Shown here: positions 43,200 to 51,280 of the stretch, piece by piece
How positions within the stretch are numbered: the first letter of the stretch is position 1
Layout: each line of letters opens with the position of its first letter
NCBI RefSeq assembly: GCF_025999835.1
Contig: NZ_AP025628.1
Location: 1,240,001-1,304,000 of the forward strand
Length of the DNA stretch: 64,000 nt
Direction of reading: 5' to 3'
Source of the DNA: Caldinitratiruptor microaerophilus
GTDB lineage: Bacteria; Bacillota; Sulfobacillia; Symbiobacteriales; ZC4RG38
Program-made: the position numbers and the translations under genes
Notes under the pieces: generated by a model
What the model was told of the DNA's origin: nothing
Databases searched by the model: none
The model's input: the letters and a program-made list of their open reading frames with translations, nothing else

Positions 43200-44096
43200 A
43201 TGTCCGAAAGCCTGCCCATCGTCGGCCAGCTCCTCTTCACCGGCCTGTCGATCGGCGGGGTGTACGCGCTGGTGGCGCTGGGGATCGTCCTGATCTACCG
43301 GGCCACCAACGTGGTGAACTTCGCCCAGGGCGACTTCAGCATGCTCGGGGCGTACATCCTCGTGGTGCTGACCCAGGGAGCCGGTCTGCCGTACGGCCTC
43401 GCCTTCGCCGTCGCGCTGGCGGCGATGGCCCTGTTCGGCCTGCTCTTCGCCCTCGGCGTCTACTACCCGCTTCGCAACCGGACGTTCCTGCCGGTCATCA
43501 TCGCCACCATCGGCGCGTCGATCATGTTCCAGAACGGCGCCCTGGCCGTCTTCGGCCCGTCGCCGCAGAAGCTGCGCCCGATCATCGACGCCGGCCCCAC
43601 GGGCGGGGTGACCGTCGGCGGCGTCTTCTTCGACTACCAGTACCTCGTCACGCTGGTCGTCACCCTCGTCCTGGTGGCCGTGCAGCACTTCTTCTTCGAG
43701 TACACCCTCCTCGGGAAGAAGATGCAGGCCACCTCCCAGGACAAGGACATGGCCCGCCTCTTGGGGATCCCCGTGACGGCGATGATCGCCCTGACCTTCA
43801 TCTACAGCACCTTCCTCGGCGGCCTGAGCGGCATGCTCGTGGCCCCCATCTTCTTCGTCACCCACAAGATGGGGGCGGTGCTGGGCCTGAAGGCGTTCGC
43901 GGCGACGATCACGGGCGGCTTCGGGGACGTGAAGGGGGCGATCATCGGCGGCCTGGCGCTGGGGATCGTCGAGACCTTCGGCGCCGCCTACATCTCGGTG
44001 CCGTACAAGGACGCCTTCGCCTTCCTCGTCCTGATCATCTTCCTGCTGTTCCGGCCCCAGGGCATCTTCGGCGAGAAGGTGGCGGAGAAGGCATGA
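43200..44096 (+). CDS. livH: Liv-type ABC transporter permease LivH
   Basis: 298 residues from the ATG at 43200 behind GAAGGAGGG. Hydrophobic, eight or so membrane segments. Shows GLSIGGVYALVALGIVLIYRATNVVNFAQGDFSMLGAY (LivH FAQG motif) and the coupling loop with DKDMARLLGIPV. The stop overlaps the next gene by four bases. Subunit of the second Liv transporter in the window. Confidence 0.93.
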   Translation: MSESLPIVGQLLFTGLSIGGVYALVALGIVLIYRATNVVNFAQGDFSMLGAYILVVLTQGAGLPYGLAFAVALAAMALFGLLFALGVYYPLRNRTFLPVIIATIGASIMFQNGALAVFGPSPQKLRPIIDAGPTGGVTVGGVFFDYQYLVTLVVTLVLVAVQHFFFEYTLLGKKMQATSQDKDMARLLGIPVTAMIALTFIYSTFLGGLSGMLVAPIFFVTHKMGAVLGLKAFAATITGGFGDVKGAIIGGLALGIVETFGAAYISVPYKDAFAFLVLIIFLLFRPQGIFGEKVAEKA

Positions 44097-45841
44097 AGGA
44101 GGCACGGCGCTTCCGCGTGCGCCCGGCGTACCTCGCGGGCCTGCTCGGGCTGGCGCTGGTCGTCGGGCTGCCGCAGCTGGTCACGTCCCGGTACGGCACG
44201 AACCTCCTGATCCTGGGCGCGGCCTGGGGCGTGGTGGCCCTCGGGATGACCGTGGTGCTGGGCTACACCGGTCAGATCTCCCTCACCCAGGCGGCCTTCT
44301 ACGGCATCGGCGCGTACGCCGTGGCCCTCCTCACCACCCGGGCCGGGTGGAGCTGGTGGCCGGCGCTCCTGGTCGGGATGGCCCTGGCCGCTCTGGCGGG
44401 GGTCCTCCTCGGGATGACCACCCTCAAGCTCGGTGGCCACTACCTGGCGATGGTCACGATCTCGTTCCAGATCATCTTCACGCTCGTCCTGGCCAACTGG
44501 ATCCCGGTGACGGGCGGGCCGGACGGGATCAGCGGCATCAAGCGGCCCTCGCTCGGCCCGATCGCCCTGGACTCGGCCACGAAGTACGCTTACTTCGCGC
44601 TCGGCATCCTGTTCCTGGTGGCGGTCCTGGTCGCCTGGCTCAAGCACACCGCGCTGGGCCGGGCGATGCGGGCGGTCCGGGAGAACGAGCTGGCCGCCGA
44701 GGCCCTCGGGGTCGACACCCTCCGGGTCAAGGTGACCGCCTTCACCCTCTCGGCCCTCCTGGGGGCCCTGGGCGGGGCGGTCTACGCCGCGGGGTTCCTG
44801 TACATCAGCCCGGACAGCTTCAACTTCGACATCTCGGTGGAGTTCCTGGCGATGGCGCTGGCGGGTGGGGCGGACTCGACCCTCGGCACCATCCTCGGCG
44901 CTTCGCTGCTGACCTTCCTGCCCGAGTGGCTGCGCGAGCTCAAGAACATCTACCTGGTCGTCTACGGGCTGATCATCATCCTCGTCATCGTCTTCATGCC
45001 GGACGGCCTCTGGGGCTACGTGAACCTCGCCCTGCGCCGGGTCACCCGGCCGGAGCCGGTGGGAAAGGCCAGCCGGGGGCTGAGGGTCGGCGGTAGCGGC
45101 GCCCCGGGCGAGCCGATCCTGGAGGTGCAGGGCCTCGTCAAGCACTTCGGGGGCCTGCGGGCCGTCGACGGGGTCGACTTCACCGTGCGGCGCGGCGAGA
45201 TCCACGCCCTGATCGGGCCGAACGGGTCCGGCAAGACCACCGTGATCAACCTGCTCTCCGGGGTGTACGTGCCCACGGCGGGGTCGATCCGCTTCCTGGG
45301 CGAGCCGATCGTGGGGCTGCGCCCGAACCGCATCGCCCGCAGGGGCCTGACCCGCACGTTCCAGAACATCCGCCTGTTCCGGGAGCTCACCGTGTGGGAG
45401 AACGTCCTGGTCGGCTCGCAGCGGGCCGGCGGCGGCGAGGCGGAGGTGCGGGAGCGGGCCCTGGCCGCCATCGAGTTCGTCGGCCTCCAGGACCGAGTGC
45501 ACGAGGTGGTGAAGAGCCTGCCCTACGGGCACCAGAAGCTCGTCGAGCTGGCCCGCACCCTGGCGGGCGAGCCGCAGCTCCTCCTCCTCGACGAGCCGGC
45601 CGCCGGCCTCAACCAGACGGAGAAGCAGGAGCTGGTGGCGCTCCTGAGGCGCCTGCACGGGATGGGGCTCACCATGCTCGTGGTCGAGCACGACATGTCG
45701 ATCGTCGCCCAGCTGGCGGACACCATCACCGTCCTCAACTTCGGCCGGAAGATCGCCGAGGGACACCCGGCGCAGGTCCTGCACGACCCGGTCGTGGTCG
45801 AGGCGTACCTGGGCAACCGGGAGGTGGCCCTCGGTGCTTGA
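44093..45841 (+). CDS. livM: LivM permease fused to LivG ATP-binding protein
   Basis: 582 residues, two proteins in one. Residues 1 to about 310 are LivM: GYTGQISLTQAAFYGIGAY, MRAVRENELAAEALGVDTLRV coupling loop and eight to ten membrane helices. A linker (about 310-335; KASRGLRVGGSGAPGEP) joins to LivG: Walker A GPNGSGKTT near 374, LTRTFQNIRLF, Walker B LLLLDEPAAGLN near 497 and VVEHDMSIVAQLAD. The LivG signature helix is altered: LPYGHQKLVELARTL instead of LSGGQ. The fusion, seen in some Liv systems, fixes a 1:1 ratio of permease and ATPase. Confidence 0.92.
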   Translation: MKEARRFRVRPAYLAGLLGLALVVGLPQLVTSRYGTNLLILGAAWGVVALGMTVVLGYTGQISLTQAAFYGIGAYAVALLTTRAGWSWWPALLVGMALAALAGVLLGMTTLKLGGHYLAMVTISFQIIFTLVLANWIPVTGGPDGISGIKRPSLGPIALDSATKYAYFALGILFLVAVLVAWLKHTALGRAMRAVRENELAAEALGVDTLRVKVTAFTLSALLGALGGAVYAAGFLYISPDSFNFDISVEFLAMALAGGADSTLGTILGASLLTFLPEWLRELKNIYLVVYGLIIILVIVFMPDGLWGYVNLALRRVTRPEPVGKASRGLRVGGSGAPGEPILEVQGLVKHFGGLRAVDGVDFTVRRGEIHALIGPNGSGKTTVINLLSGVYVPTAGSIRFLGEPIVGLRPNRIARRGLTRTFQNIRLFRELTVWENVLVGSQRAGGGEAEVRERALAAIEFVGLQDRVHEVVKSLPYGHQKLVELARTLAGEPQLLLLDEPAAGLNQTEKQELVALLRRLHGMGLTMLVVEHDMSIVAQLADTITVLNFGRKIAEGHPAQVLHDPVVVEAYLGNREVALGA

Positions 45842-46562
45842 GCTGCAGGGCGTGCACACCTTCTACGGGCCGGTGGAGGCGCTTAAGGGCATCTCGCTCA
45901 CGGTGCGCAAGGGCGAGATCGTCGCCCTCCTGGGGGCCAACGGCGCCGGCAAGTCCACCACCCTCCGCACGATCTCCGGCCTGGTCCACCCGGCGCAGGG
46001 GTCGATCCTCTTCGAGGGGCAGCCGATCCACCGCCTGCCCCCGGAGGCGATCGTCCGGCTGGGGATCTCTCACGTCCCCGAGGGGCGGCGGGTCTTCCCC
46101 GGCCTCACCGTGAAGGAGAACCTCCTGCTGGGGGCCTCCAACCGGGGGCGCGTGCCCCGGAGCGAGCTCGAGGCGGACGTGCGGCAGATGTTCCGCATCT
46201 TCCCGGACCTCGAGCGCCTGCAGGACGCCCTCGGCTGGACGCTGTCCGGCGGCCAGCAGCAGATGCTCGCCATCGCCCGGGGCCTCATGGCCCGCCCGAA
46301 GGTCCTCCTCATGGACGAGCCCTCCCTCGGCCTCGCCCCGATCATCGTGCAGCAGGTGTTCCACGTGATCCAGGAGATCAACGCGAGCCTGGGCACCACC
46401 GTGCTCCTGGTGGAGCAGAACGCGAGCATGGCACTCCGCATCGCCCACCGGGGCTACGTGATGGAGACCGGCCGGATCGTCCTGGAGGGAGAGGCCGCGG
46501 ACCTGCTGAAAGATCCCGAGGTGCGGGAGGCCTACCTCGGCGGGCGGCGCCAGGCCGGGTGA
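45834..46562 (+). CDS. livF: Liv-type ABC transporter ATP-binding protein LivF
   Basis: 242 residues from a GTG overlapping the fused gene by eight bases. Opens LELQGVHTFYGPVEALKG; Walker A GANGAGKST near 37-45, signature LSGGQQQMLAIARGLM near 137, Walker B LLMDEPSLGLAPI near 158 and VEQNASMAL switch, all classical LivF. Completes the second Liv transporter. Confidence 0.94.
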   Translation: MLELQGVHTFYGPVEALKGISLTVRKGEIVALLGANGAGKSTTLRTISGLVHPAQGSILFEGQPIHRLPPEAIVRLGISHVPEGRRVFPGLTVKENLLLGASNRGRVPRSELEADVRQMFRIFPDLERLQDALGWTLSGGQQQMLAIARGLMARPKVLLMDEPSLGLAPIIVQQVFHVIQEINASLGTTVLLVEQNASMALRIAHRGYVMETGRIVLEGEAADLLKDPEVREAYLGGRRQAG

Positions 46563-46603
46563 TGCCGGCGCGGCCCCGCTCGGCTGCGGAAGGGGGATGT
46601 GCC

Positions 46604-47341
46604 GTGCTCGAACCGATCAAGCGGGTGAGCGTGAGCGCGGTGATCGTCGACCGCATCCGCCAGTCGATCGAAAGCGGGTCCCTGCGGCCCGGCGACCGGC
46701 TGCCGCCGGAACGGGACATGGCCCGCCAGCTCGGGGTGAGCCGCCTCTCCGTCCGGGAGGCCATCAAGGTCCTGGAGGCCATGGGGCTCGTCGAGGTCCG
46801 CCCCGGCGACGGCACCTTCGTCCGCCGCGCCACGGCGGAGAACCTGGTCGACCCGGTGCTCCTGGGTCACCTGGTGGAGGAGGGCACCACCCTGGCCGAG
46901 CTGGTCGAGGTGCGGATGGTGCTCGAGGTCGAGATGGCGTCGCTGGCGGCGGGCCGGGCGACCCCGGAGGACATCGAGGCGATGGAGTCCGCTCTGCGCC
47001 GCATGGAGGAACAGATCGGGCGCGGGGAGGACTTCCTCGAGGCCGACCGGGAGTTCCACGCCGCCGTCTGCGACGCCACCCGCAACGCGGTCCTGGCCCG
47101 GATGTACGAGGGAATCATGGACCTGGTCACCCACCTCCGGCGCCGCACCTGGCGGGTGCCGGGCGCCCCGGAGCGGGCCGTGGCCTCCCACCGGGCCATC
47201 CTGGACGCCATCCGGGCGCGGGACCCCTCTCGGGCCCGGGCGGCCATGCGCGAGCACATGGCGAACGTGCGCCGGGACCTCGAGGTGGTCATGGGCCAGG
47301 AAATGACCGCCGAAGGGGGAGCCGACCGTGCAGATCGTTGA
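46604..47341 (+). CDS. GntR-family FadR-type transcriptional regulator
   Basis: 245 residues from the GTG at 46604 behind GGAAGGGGGA; an upstream GTG at 46559 overlapping the livF stop is the alternative. Winged helix: RIRQSIESGSLRPGDRLPPERDMA then GVSRLSVREAIKVLEAMGLVEV (about 12-62). FCD C-terminal domain with LVEVRMVLEVEMASLAA and ADREFHAAVCDATRN, where Asp and His are metal ligands. It sits mid-operon between transport and catabolic genes, so probably represses the operon from the TGGTCA-N6-TGACCA site, with a sugar or organic acid as inducer. Confidence 0.88.
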   Translation: MLEPIKRVSVSAVIVDRIRQSIESGSLRPGDRLPPERDMARQLGVSRLSVREAIKVLEAMGLVEVRPGDGTFVRRATAENLVDPVLLGHLVEEGTTLAELVEVRMVLEVEMASLAAGRATPEDIEAMESALRRMEEQIGRGEDFLEADREFHAAVCDATRNAVLARMYEGIMDLVTHLRRRTWRVPGAPERAVASHRAILDAIRARDPSRARAAMREHMANVRRDLEVVMGQEMTAEGGADRADR

Positions 47342-48683
47342 GGGAGGGCTGGACATCCCGCTGCCGCGCATGGTGCGTGTGCGGCAGCGTTTTCCGGCGG
47401 TCGCCGAGCCCGACGTCGCCGCGGCCGTCGCCCGGGAGCTGCGGCGCCCGGAGGTGGCGGGCCGGGTGCGCCCCGGGCAGCGGATCGCCCTGGGGGTCGG
47501 CAGCCGGGGAATCGCCCGGCTGGCCGAGATCGTCGGGGCGGTGGTGCGCGAGCTGAAGGCCCTGGGCGCCGACCCGTTCATCATCCCCGCGATGGGCAGC
47601 CACGGCGGCGCCACGCCGGCCGGGCAACGGGAGGTGCTCGCCACCTACGGCGTGACGGAAGAGGCCATGGGCGTGCCCATCGTGGCCGACATGGACACGG
47701 TGCAGGTCGGCGAGACGCCGGGCGGCGTGCCGGTGTGGTTCAGCCGGCCGGCGCTCGAGGCGGACGCCATCCTGCCGATCGGCCGGGTGAAGCCGCACAC
47801 CGACTTCCACGGTACGGTGGAGAGCGGCCTGTGCAAGATGCTCGTCATCGGCTTCGGCAAGCACCGCGGGGCGACCCGCATCCACCAGGAGGGGTTCGCC
47901 CGCTTCCACGAGCTGATCCCCGCCGCCGCCCGGGTGGTGCTGGACAGGGTGCCGGTCCTGGGCGGGCTGGCGATCGTCGAGAACGCGCACGAGGAGCCGG
48001 CCCGGATCGAGTTCGTCCCGGCCGGACGGATCCTCGCGCGCGAGCCCGAGCTCCTCGAAGAGGCCCGGCGACTCATGGCCCGCCTCCTCTTCGACTCGAT
48101 CGACGTCCTGGTGGTCGACGAGCTGGGCAAGGACATCAGCGGCGCCGGCATGGACCCGAACGTGACGGGCCGCTACGTGGCCGCCCACATGCGGGGCGGC
48201 ACGCCGGCCGTGCAGAAGATCGTGGTGCTCCGCCTCACCGAGCGCACGCACGGCAACGCCACGGGCATCGGCGTGGCGGACGTGACGACCCGCTGGGTGG
48301 TCGAGAACATCGACTACCAGAAGACGTGGACGAACGTGATCACCTCGACCGAACTCGCCGGGGGCCGCACGCCCATCTGGATGCCGAGCGACCGGGAGGC
48401 CATCGCCCTGGCGGTCAAGACGCTCAACGGGGTCGACATCCGGTCTCCCCGGATCGTCCGCATCCACAACACGCTGGAACTGAAGGAGATCTGGCTGTCC
48501 GAGCCGATGTGGCTCCAGGAGCGCCACCGCAGCGACCTGGAGGCGCTGGGCGATCCCCAGCCGCTGCCCTTCACCCCGGACGGCCAGCTCCGGGACCTGC
48601 CGCTGCCGCGGGAGCGCCACGGCCTGTGGCCGTGGACGGACGACGCGAGGAGGGAACCGCCGTGGAGCCGCGGCGCTTCGTGA
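47328..48683 (+). CDS. LarA-like nickel-dependent hydroxyacid racemase/epimerase family protein
   Basis: 451 residues, GTG start overlapping the regulator by 14 bases. The N-terminal half matches the lactate racemase (LarA_N) fold: GVGSRGIARLAEIVGAV, MGSHGGAT with His92, GRVKPHTDFHGTVESGLCK with His157, then Lys170, the place where LarA attaches the nickel-pincer nucleotide, and His179/His186 in the following stretch. Known LarA homologues racemise lactate, malate and other 2-hydroxyacids, and one epimerises gluconate at C2. The C-terminal part is less conserved. Placed before a hydro-lyase and acid-sugar kinase, so an epimerase of a sugar acid is inferred. The larBCE maturation genes lie 10 kb to the right. 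Confidence 0.75.
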   Translation: MQIVEGGLDIPLPRMVRVRQRFPAVAEPDVAAAVARELRRPEVAGRVRPGQRIALGVGSRGIARLAEIVGAVVRELKALGADPFIIPAMGSHGGATPAGQREVLATYGVTEEAMGVPIVADMDTVQVGETPGGVPVWFSRPALEADAILPIGRVKPHTDFHGTVESGLCKMLVIGFGKHRGATRIHQEGFARFHELIPAAARVVLDRVPVLGGLAIVENAHEEPARIEFVPAGRILAREPELLEEARRLMARLLFDSIDVLVVDELGKDISGAGMDPNVTGRYVAAHMRGGTPAVQKIVVLRLTERTHGNATGIGVADVTTRWVVENIDYQKTWTNVITSTELAGGRTPIWMPSDREAIALAVKTLNGVDIRSPRIVRIHNTLELKEIWLSEPMWLQERHRSDLEALGDPQPLPFTPDGQLRDLPLPRERHGLWPWTDDARREPPWSRGAS

Positions 48684-48958
48684 TCATGAAGCCGGGCAAG
48701 GACAACGTGGCCACCGCGCTGCGTGACCTGGCCGCCGGCACGGAGGTGGACCTGGGCGGCCAGATCATCCGCCTCCTCGACCCGATCCCCTTCGGACACA
48801 AGTTCGCCCTCCGCGACATCGCCGCCGGTGAACCCGTGTACAAGTACGGGCAGGTGATCGGCAAGGCCTCCCGGCCGATCCGGGCCGGGGAGCACGCCCA
48901 CGTCCACAACATCGAGAGCAACCGGGGGAGGGGCGACCTTGCAGCTTCCGGAGGGTAA
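48662..48958 (+). CDS. UxaA-family hydro-lyase small subunit (SAF domain)
   Basis: 98 residues from a GTG at 48662 behind GAGGAGGGAACC; overlaps the LarA-like gene by 22 bases. SAF-type beta domain as at the N-terminus of altronate/galactarate dehydratases: VATALRDLAAGTEV then PIPFGHKFALRDIAAGEPVYKYGQVIGKA and the end HAHVHNIESNRG, which holds the metal-site HxHN-type residues. In E. coli UxaA this domain is fused to the large part; here it is a separate subunit, as in sulfolactate sulfo-lyase SuyA and some sugar-acid dehydratases. Confidence 0.85.
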   Translation: MEPRRFVIMKPGKDNVATALRDLAAGTEVDLGGQIIRLLDPIPFGHKFALRDIAAGEPVYKYGQVIGKASRPIRAGEHAHVHNIESNRGRGDLAASGG

Positions 48959-50117
48959 GTTCTGGGGTTACCGCCGCCCGGACGGCCGGGTCGGCGTTCG
49001 CAATCACGTGCTGATCCTGCCGACCATCGTGTGCGCCGCCAAGACGGCGCAGAAGGTCACCGAGCTCGTGCGCGGGACCGTCTCGTTCTACCACCAGCAC
49101 GGGTGCGCCCAGATCGGCGCCGACTGGCAGCAGACGGTGCGGACCTACGTGGGGATGGCCGCCCACCCCAACGTCTCCGGGGTCGTGATCATGGGCCTCG
49201 GCTGCGAGGGCGTGCAGGCCCGGTGGGTCGCCGACCTGGTCGCCAAGGAGGTCCCCTGGAAGCCGATCGAGCTCGTGCTCATCCAGGAGCACGGCGGCAC
49301 GCTCCAGACCATCGCGGACACCGCCAGGGCCGCCGCCAAGCTGGTCCAGCACGCCTCGCTGGAGCAGCGGGAGCTGTGCGACGTCTCCGAGCTCATCCTC
49401 GCCACCGAGTGCGGCGGGTCGGACGCCTGCTCGGGGCTCTCGGCCAACCCCGCCGTCGGCTACTGCTCCGACCTCCTGATCGATGCCGGCGGCACCGTGA
49501 TCCTGGCGGAGACGACGGAGCTCATCGGCGCCGAGCACCTGCTGGCCGAGCGGGCCGTGAGCGAGCGGGTCCGGAAGAGGGTCTACGAGGTCATCGACCG
49601 CTACGAGAAGAGCGTCCTGCGGATGGGCGTCGACATCCGGGGCGCGCAGCCGGCGCCCGGGAACATCGAGGGCGGGATCACGACCATCGAGGAGAAGTCC
49701 CTCGGCTGCATCTACAAGGCCGGGACCAAGCCGCTCCAGGACATCATCGAGTACGCCGAGCGGCCCCGCACGAAGGGCCTCGTCTGGATGGACACGCCCG
49801 GCCACGACATCGAGCAGATCACCGGCATGGTGGCAGGCGGCGCCCAGGTCGTGGTCTTCACCTCCGGCCGCGGTACCCCCACCGGCAGCCCCATCGCCCC
49901 GACCATCAAGATCGCCACCAACACCCCCATGTTCGAGCGGATGAACGACAACATGGACCTGAACGCCGGCGGGGTGATCGACGGCACCGAGACCGTCGAG
50001 GAGGTCGGCCGCCGGCTCTTCGAGGAGGTCCGGCTCGTCGCCTCCGGCAAGCTCACCAAGGCCGAGATCCTCGGGCAGGACGACTTCGGGCTGTGGCGGA
50101 TCGGTCCGAGCCTGTGA
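48939..50117 (+). CDS. UxaA-family hydro-lyase large subunit (altronate/sugar-acid dehydratase type)
   Basis: 392 residues from a TTG at 48939 behind GGGGAGGGG, overlapping the small subunit by 20 bases. Large catalytic part of the UxaA/GarD/SuyB family: FWGYRRPDGRVGVRNHVLILPTI, QHGCAQIG, GLGCEGVQ, ECGGSDACSGLSANPAVGY and TPTGSPIAPTIKI with several conserved cysteines that hold iron or an iron-sulfur cluster. Removes water (or sulfite, for SuyB) from a hydroxyacid. With kinase and dehydratases nearby, a sugar-acid dehydratase is favoured over sulfo-lyase. Confidence 0.87.
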   Translation: MQLPEGKFWGYRRPDGRVGVRNHVLILPTIVCAAKTAQKVTELVRGTVSFYHQHGCAQIGADWQQTVRTYVGMAAHPNVSGVVIMGLGCEGVQARWVADLVAKEVPWKPIELVLIQEHGGTLQTIADTARAAAKLVQHASLEQRELCDVSELILATECGGSDACSGLSANPAVGYCSDLLIDAGGTVILAETTELIGAEHLLAERAVSERVRKRVYEVIDRYEKSVLRMGVDIRGAQPAPGNIEGGITTIEEKSLGCIYKAGTKPLQDIIEYAERPRTKGLVWMDTPGHDIEQITGMVAGGAQVVVFTSGRGTPTGSPIAPTIKIATNTPMFERMNDNMDLNAGGVIDGTETVEEVGRRLFEEVRLVASGKLTKAEILGQDDFGLWRIGPSL

Positions 50118-50122
50118 GAGCG

Positions 50123-51280
50123 ATGCCGCCCCGGGTGCTCCTGGTCGCCGACGACTTCACCGGCGCTGCCGACACCGCCGTTCACTTCGCGGCGGCAGGG
50201 CTCGACACGGCGGTCTGGGCCGGCGCGCCGGACACCGCGCCGCCCCGGGCGGAGGTCCTGGCCGTGAGCACGAACAGCCGCAGCCTGCCCCCGGCGGCGG
50301 CCGCGCGGGCGGTGGCCGCCGCCGTTCGGGCGGCGGGGCCGGCGGACGATACCTTCCTGTTCAAGAAGATCGATTCGACCCTCCGGGGCAACCCGGGGCC
50401 GGAGCTGGACGCCCTGGCGCAGGACCGCCTCGCCCTCGTCTGCCCGGCCGTGCCGGCGCAGGGCCGTACGGTCCGCAGCGGCGTCCTGCATGTCCATGGC
50501 CGGCCCGTCGCCGAGACGGAGTTCGCCCGGGACATCCGGACCCCGGTGCGGACGAGCCGGGTGGCGGAGGTGTTCGGCCCCGCCGCCGAAGTGTCGCTCG
50601 CCGCCGTCCGGGCCGGGGAGGCCGCCCTGCGCGCGGCCGTGCGCGCGGCGGGCGCCCGCCGTGTGGTGGTCGACGCCGAGATGCCGGAGGATCTGGCCAC
50701 CATCGCCCGGGTGGCCCTGGACCTGGGCGCCGTCCCCTGCGGGGCAGCAGGTCTGGGCGCCGCGATCGCCGCCGAGCTGGCGCGGCGGCTGCGCGCCGTG
50801 GACCGCCTCGTCGCCGTCGTCGGCAGCGCCCACCCGCTGGCCCGGGCGCAGGCCGGGTCGCTGGCCGCCTGGCTGGGCTGCCCCGTCACCGAGGTCGGCC
50901 CCGGCACGGACGGGGCGCTGGAGGAAGCCGCGGCGGCGGGGGCCGCCGGCACCGGATCCGCGGTCCTGATCGCGCCCGAGAGGACGGCCGACCCCGCGGC
51001 GGTGGAGTCGGCCCTGGGCCGGGCGGCGGCGGCGTTCGTGCAGGCCGGGCCGCCGGGGCTCTTGGTCGTCGTGGGCGGGGAGACCGCCCGGGCGGTGCTC
51101 GGCGCCCTCGGGGCGACCGGGGTGCGACTCGTGGGCGAGGCGCTGCCCGGGCTCCCCCTCGGTCGCCTCGCCGGCGGGCCATGGGAGGGCCTGCCGGTCG
51201 TCACCAAGGCGGGCGGGTTTGGCGACCCGGGGACGCTGGCGGCCCTGGCCCGCCGGTGGAAGGAGGAGAGGCTCGGATGA
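50123..51280 (+). CDS. otnK: Four-carbon acid sugar kinase (DUF1537/OtnK family)
   Basis: 385 residues; ATG at 50123 preferred, a GTG at 50114 overlapping the upstream stop (GTGA) is possible. N-terminal domain LLVADDFTGAADTAVHFAAAG (about 5-25) and FLFKKIDSTLRGNPGPEL (about 74-91); C-terminal nucleotide-binding domain has LLVVVGGETARAVLGALGATG and KAGGFGDPGTLAAL. This family phosphorylates D-erythronate, D-threonate or related acids at O4. Directly followed by pdxA with a four-base overlap, the same pair found in D-threonate pathways. Specificity (threonate versus erythronate) is not determined. Confidence 0.88.
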   Translation: MPPRVLLVADDFTGAADTAVHFAAAGLDTAVWAGAPDTAPPRAEVLAVSTNSRSLPPAAAARAVAAAVRAAGPADDTFLFKKIDSTLRGNPGPELDALAQDRLALVCPAVPAQGRTVRSGVLHVHGRPVAETEFARDIRTPVRTSRVAEVFGPAAEVSLAAVRAGEAALRAAVRAAGARRVVVDAEMPEDLATIARVALDLGAVPCGAAGLGAAIAAELARRLRAVDRLVAVVGSAHPLARAQAGSLAAWLGCPVTEVGPGTDGALEEAAAAGAAGTGSAVLIAPERTADPAAVESALGRAAAAFVQAGPPGLLVVVGGETARAVLGALGATGVRLVGEALPGLPLGRLAGGPWEGLPVVTKAGGFGDPGTLAALARRWKEERLG

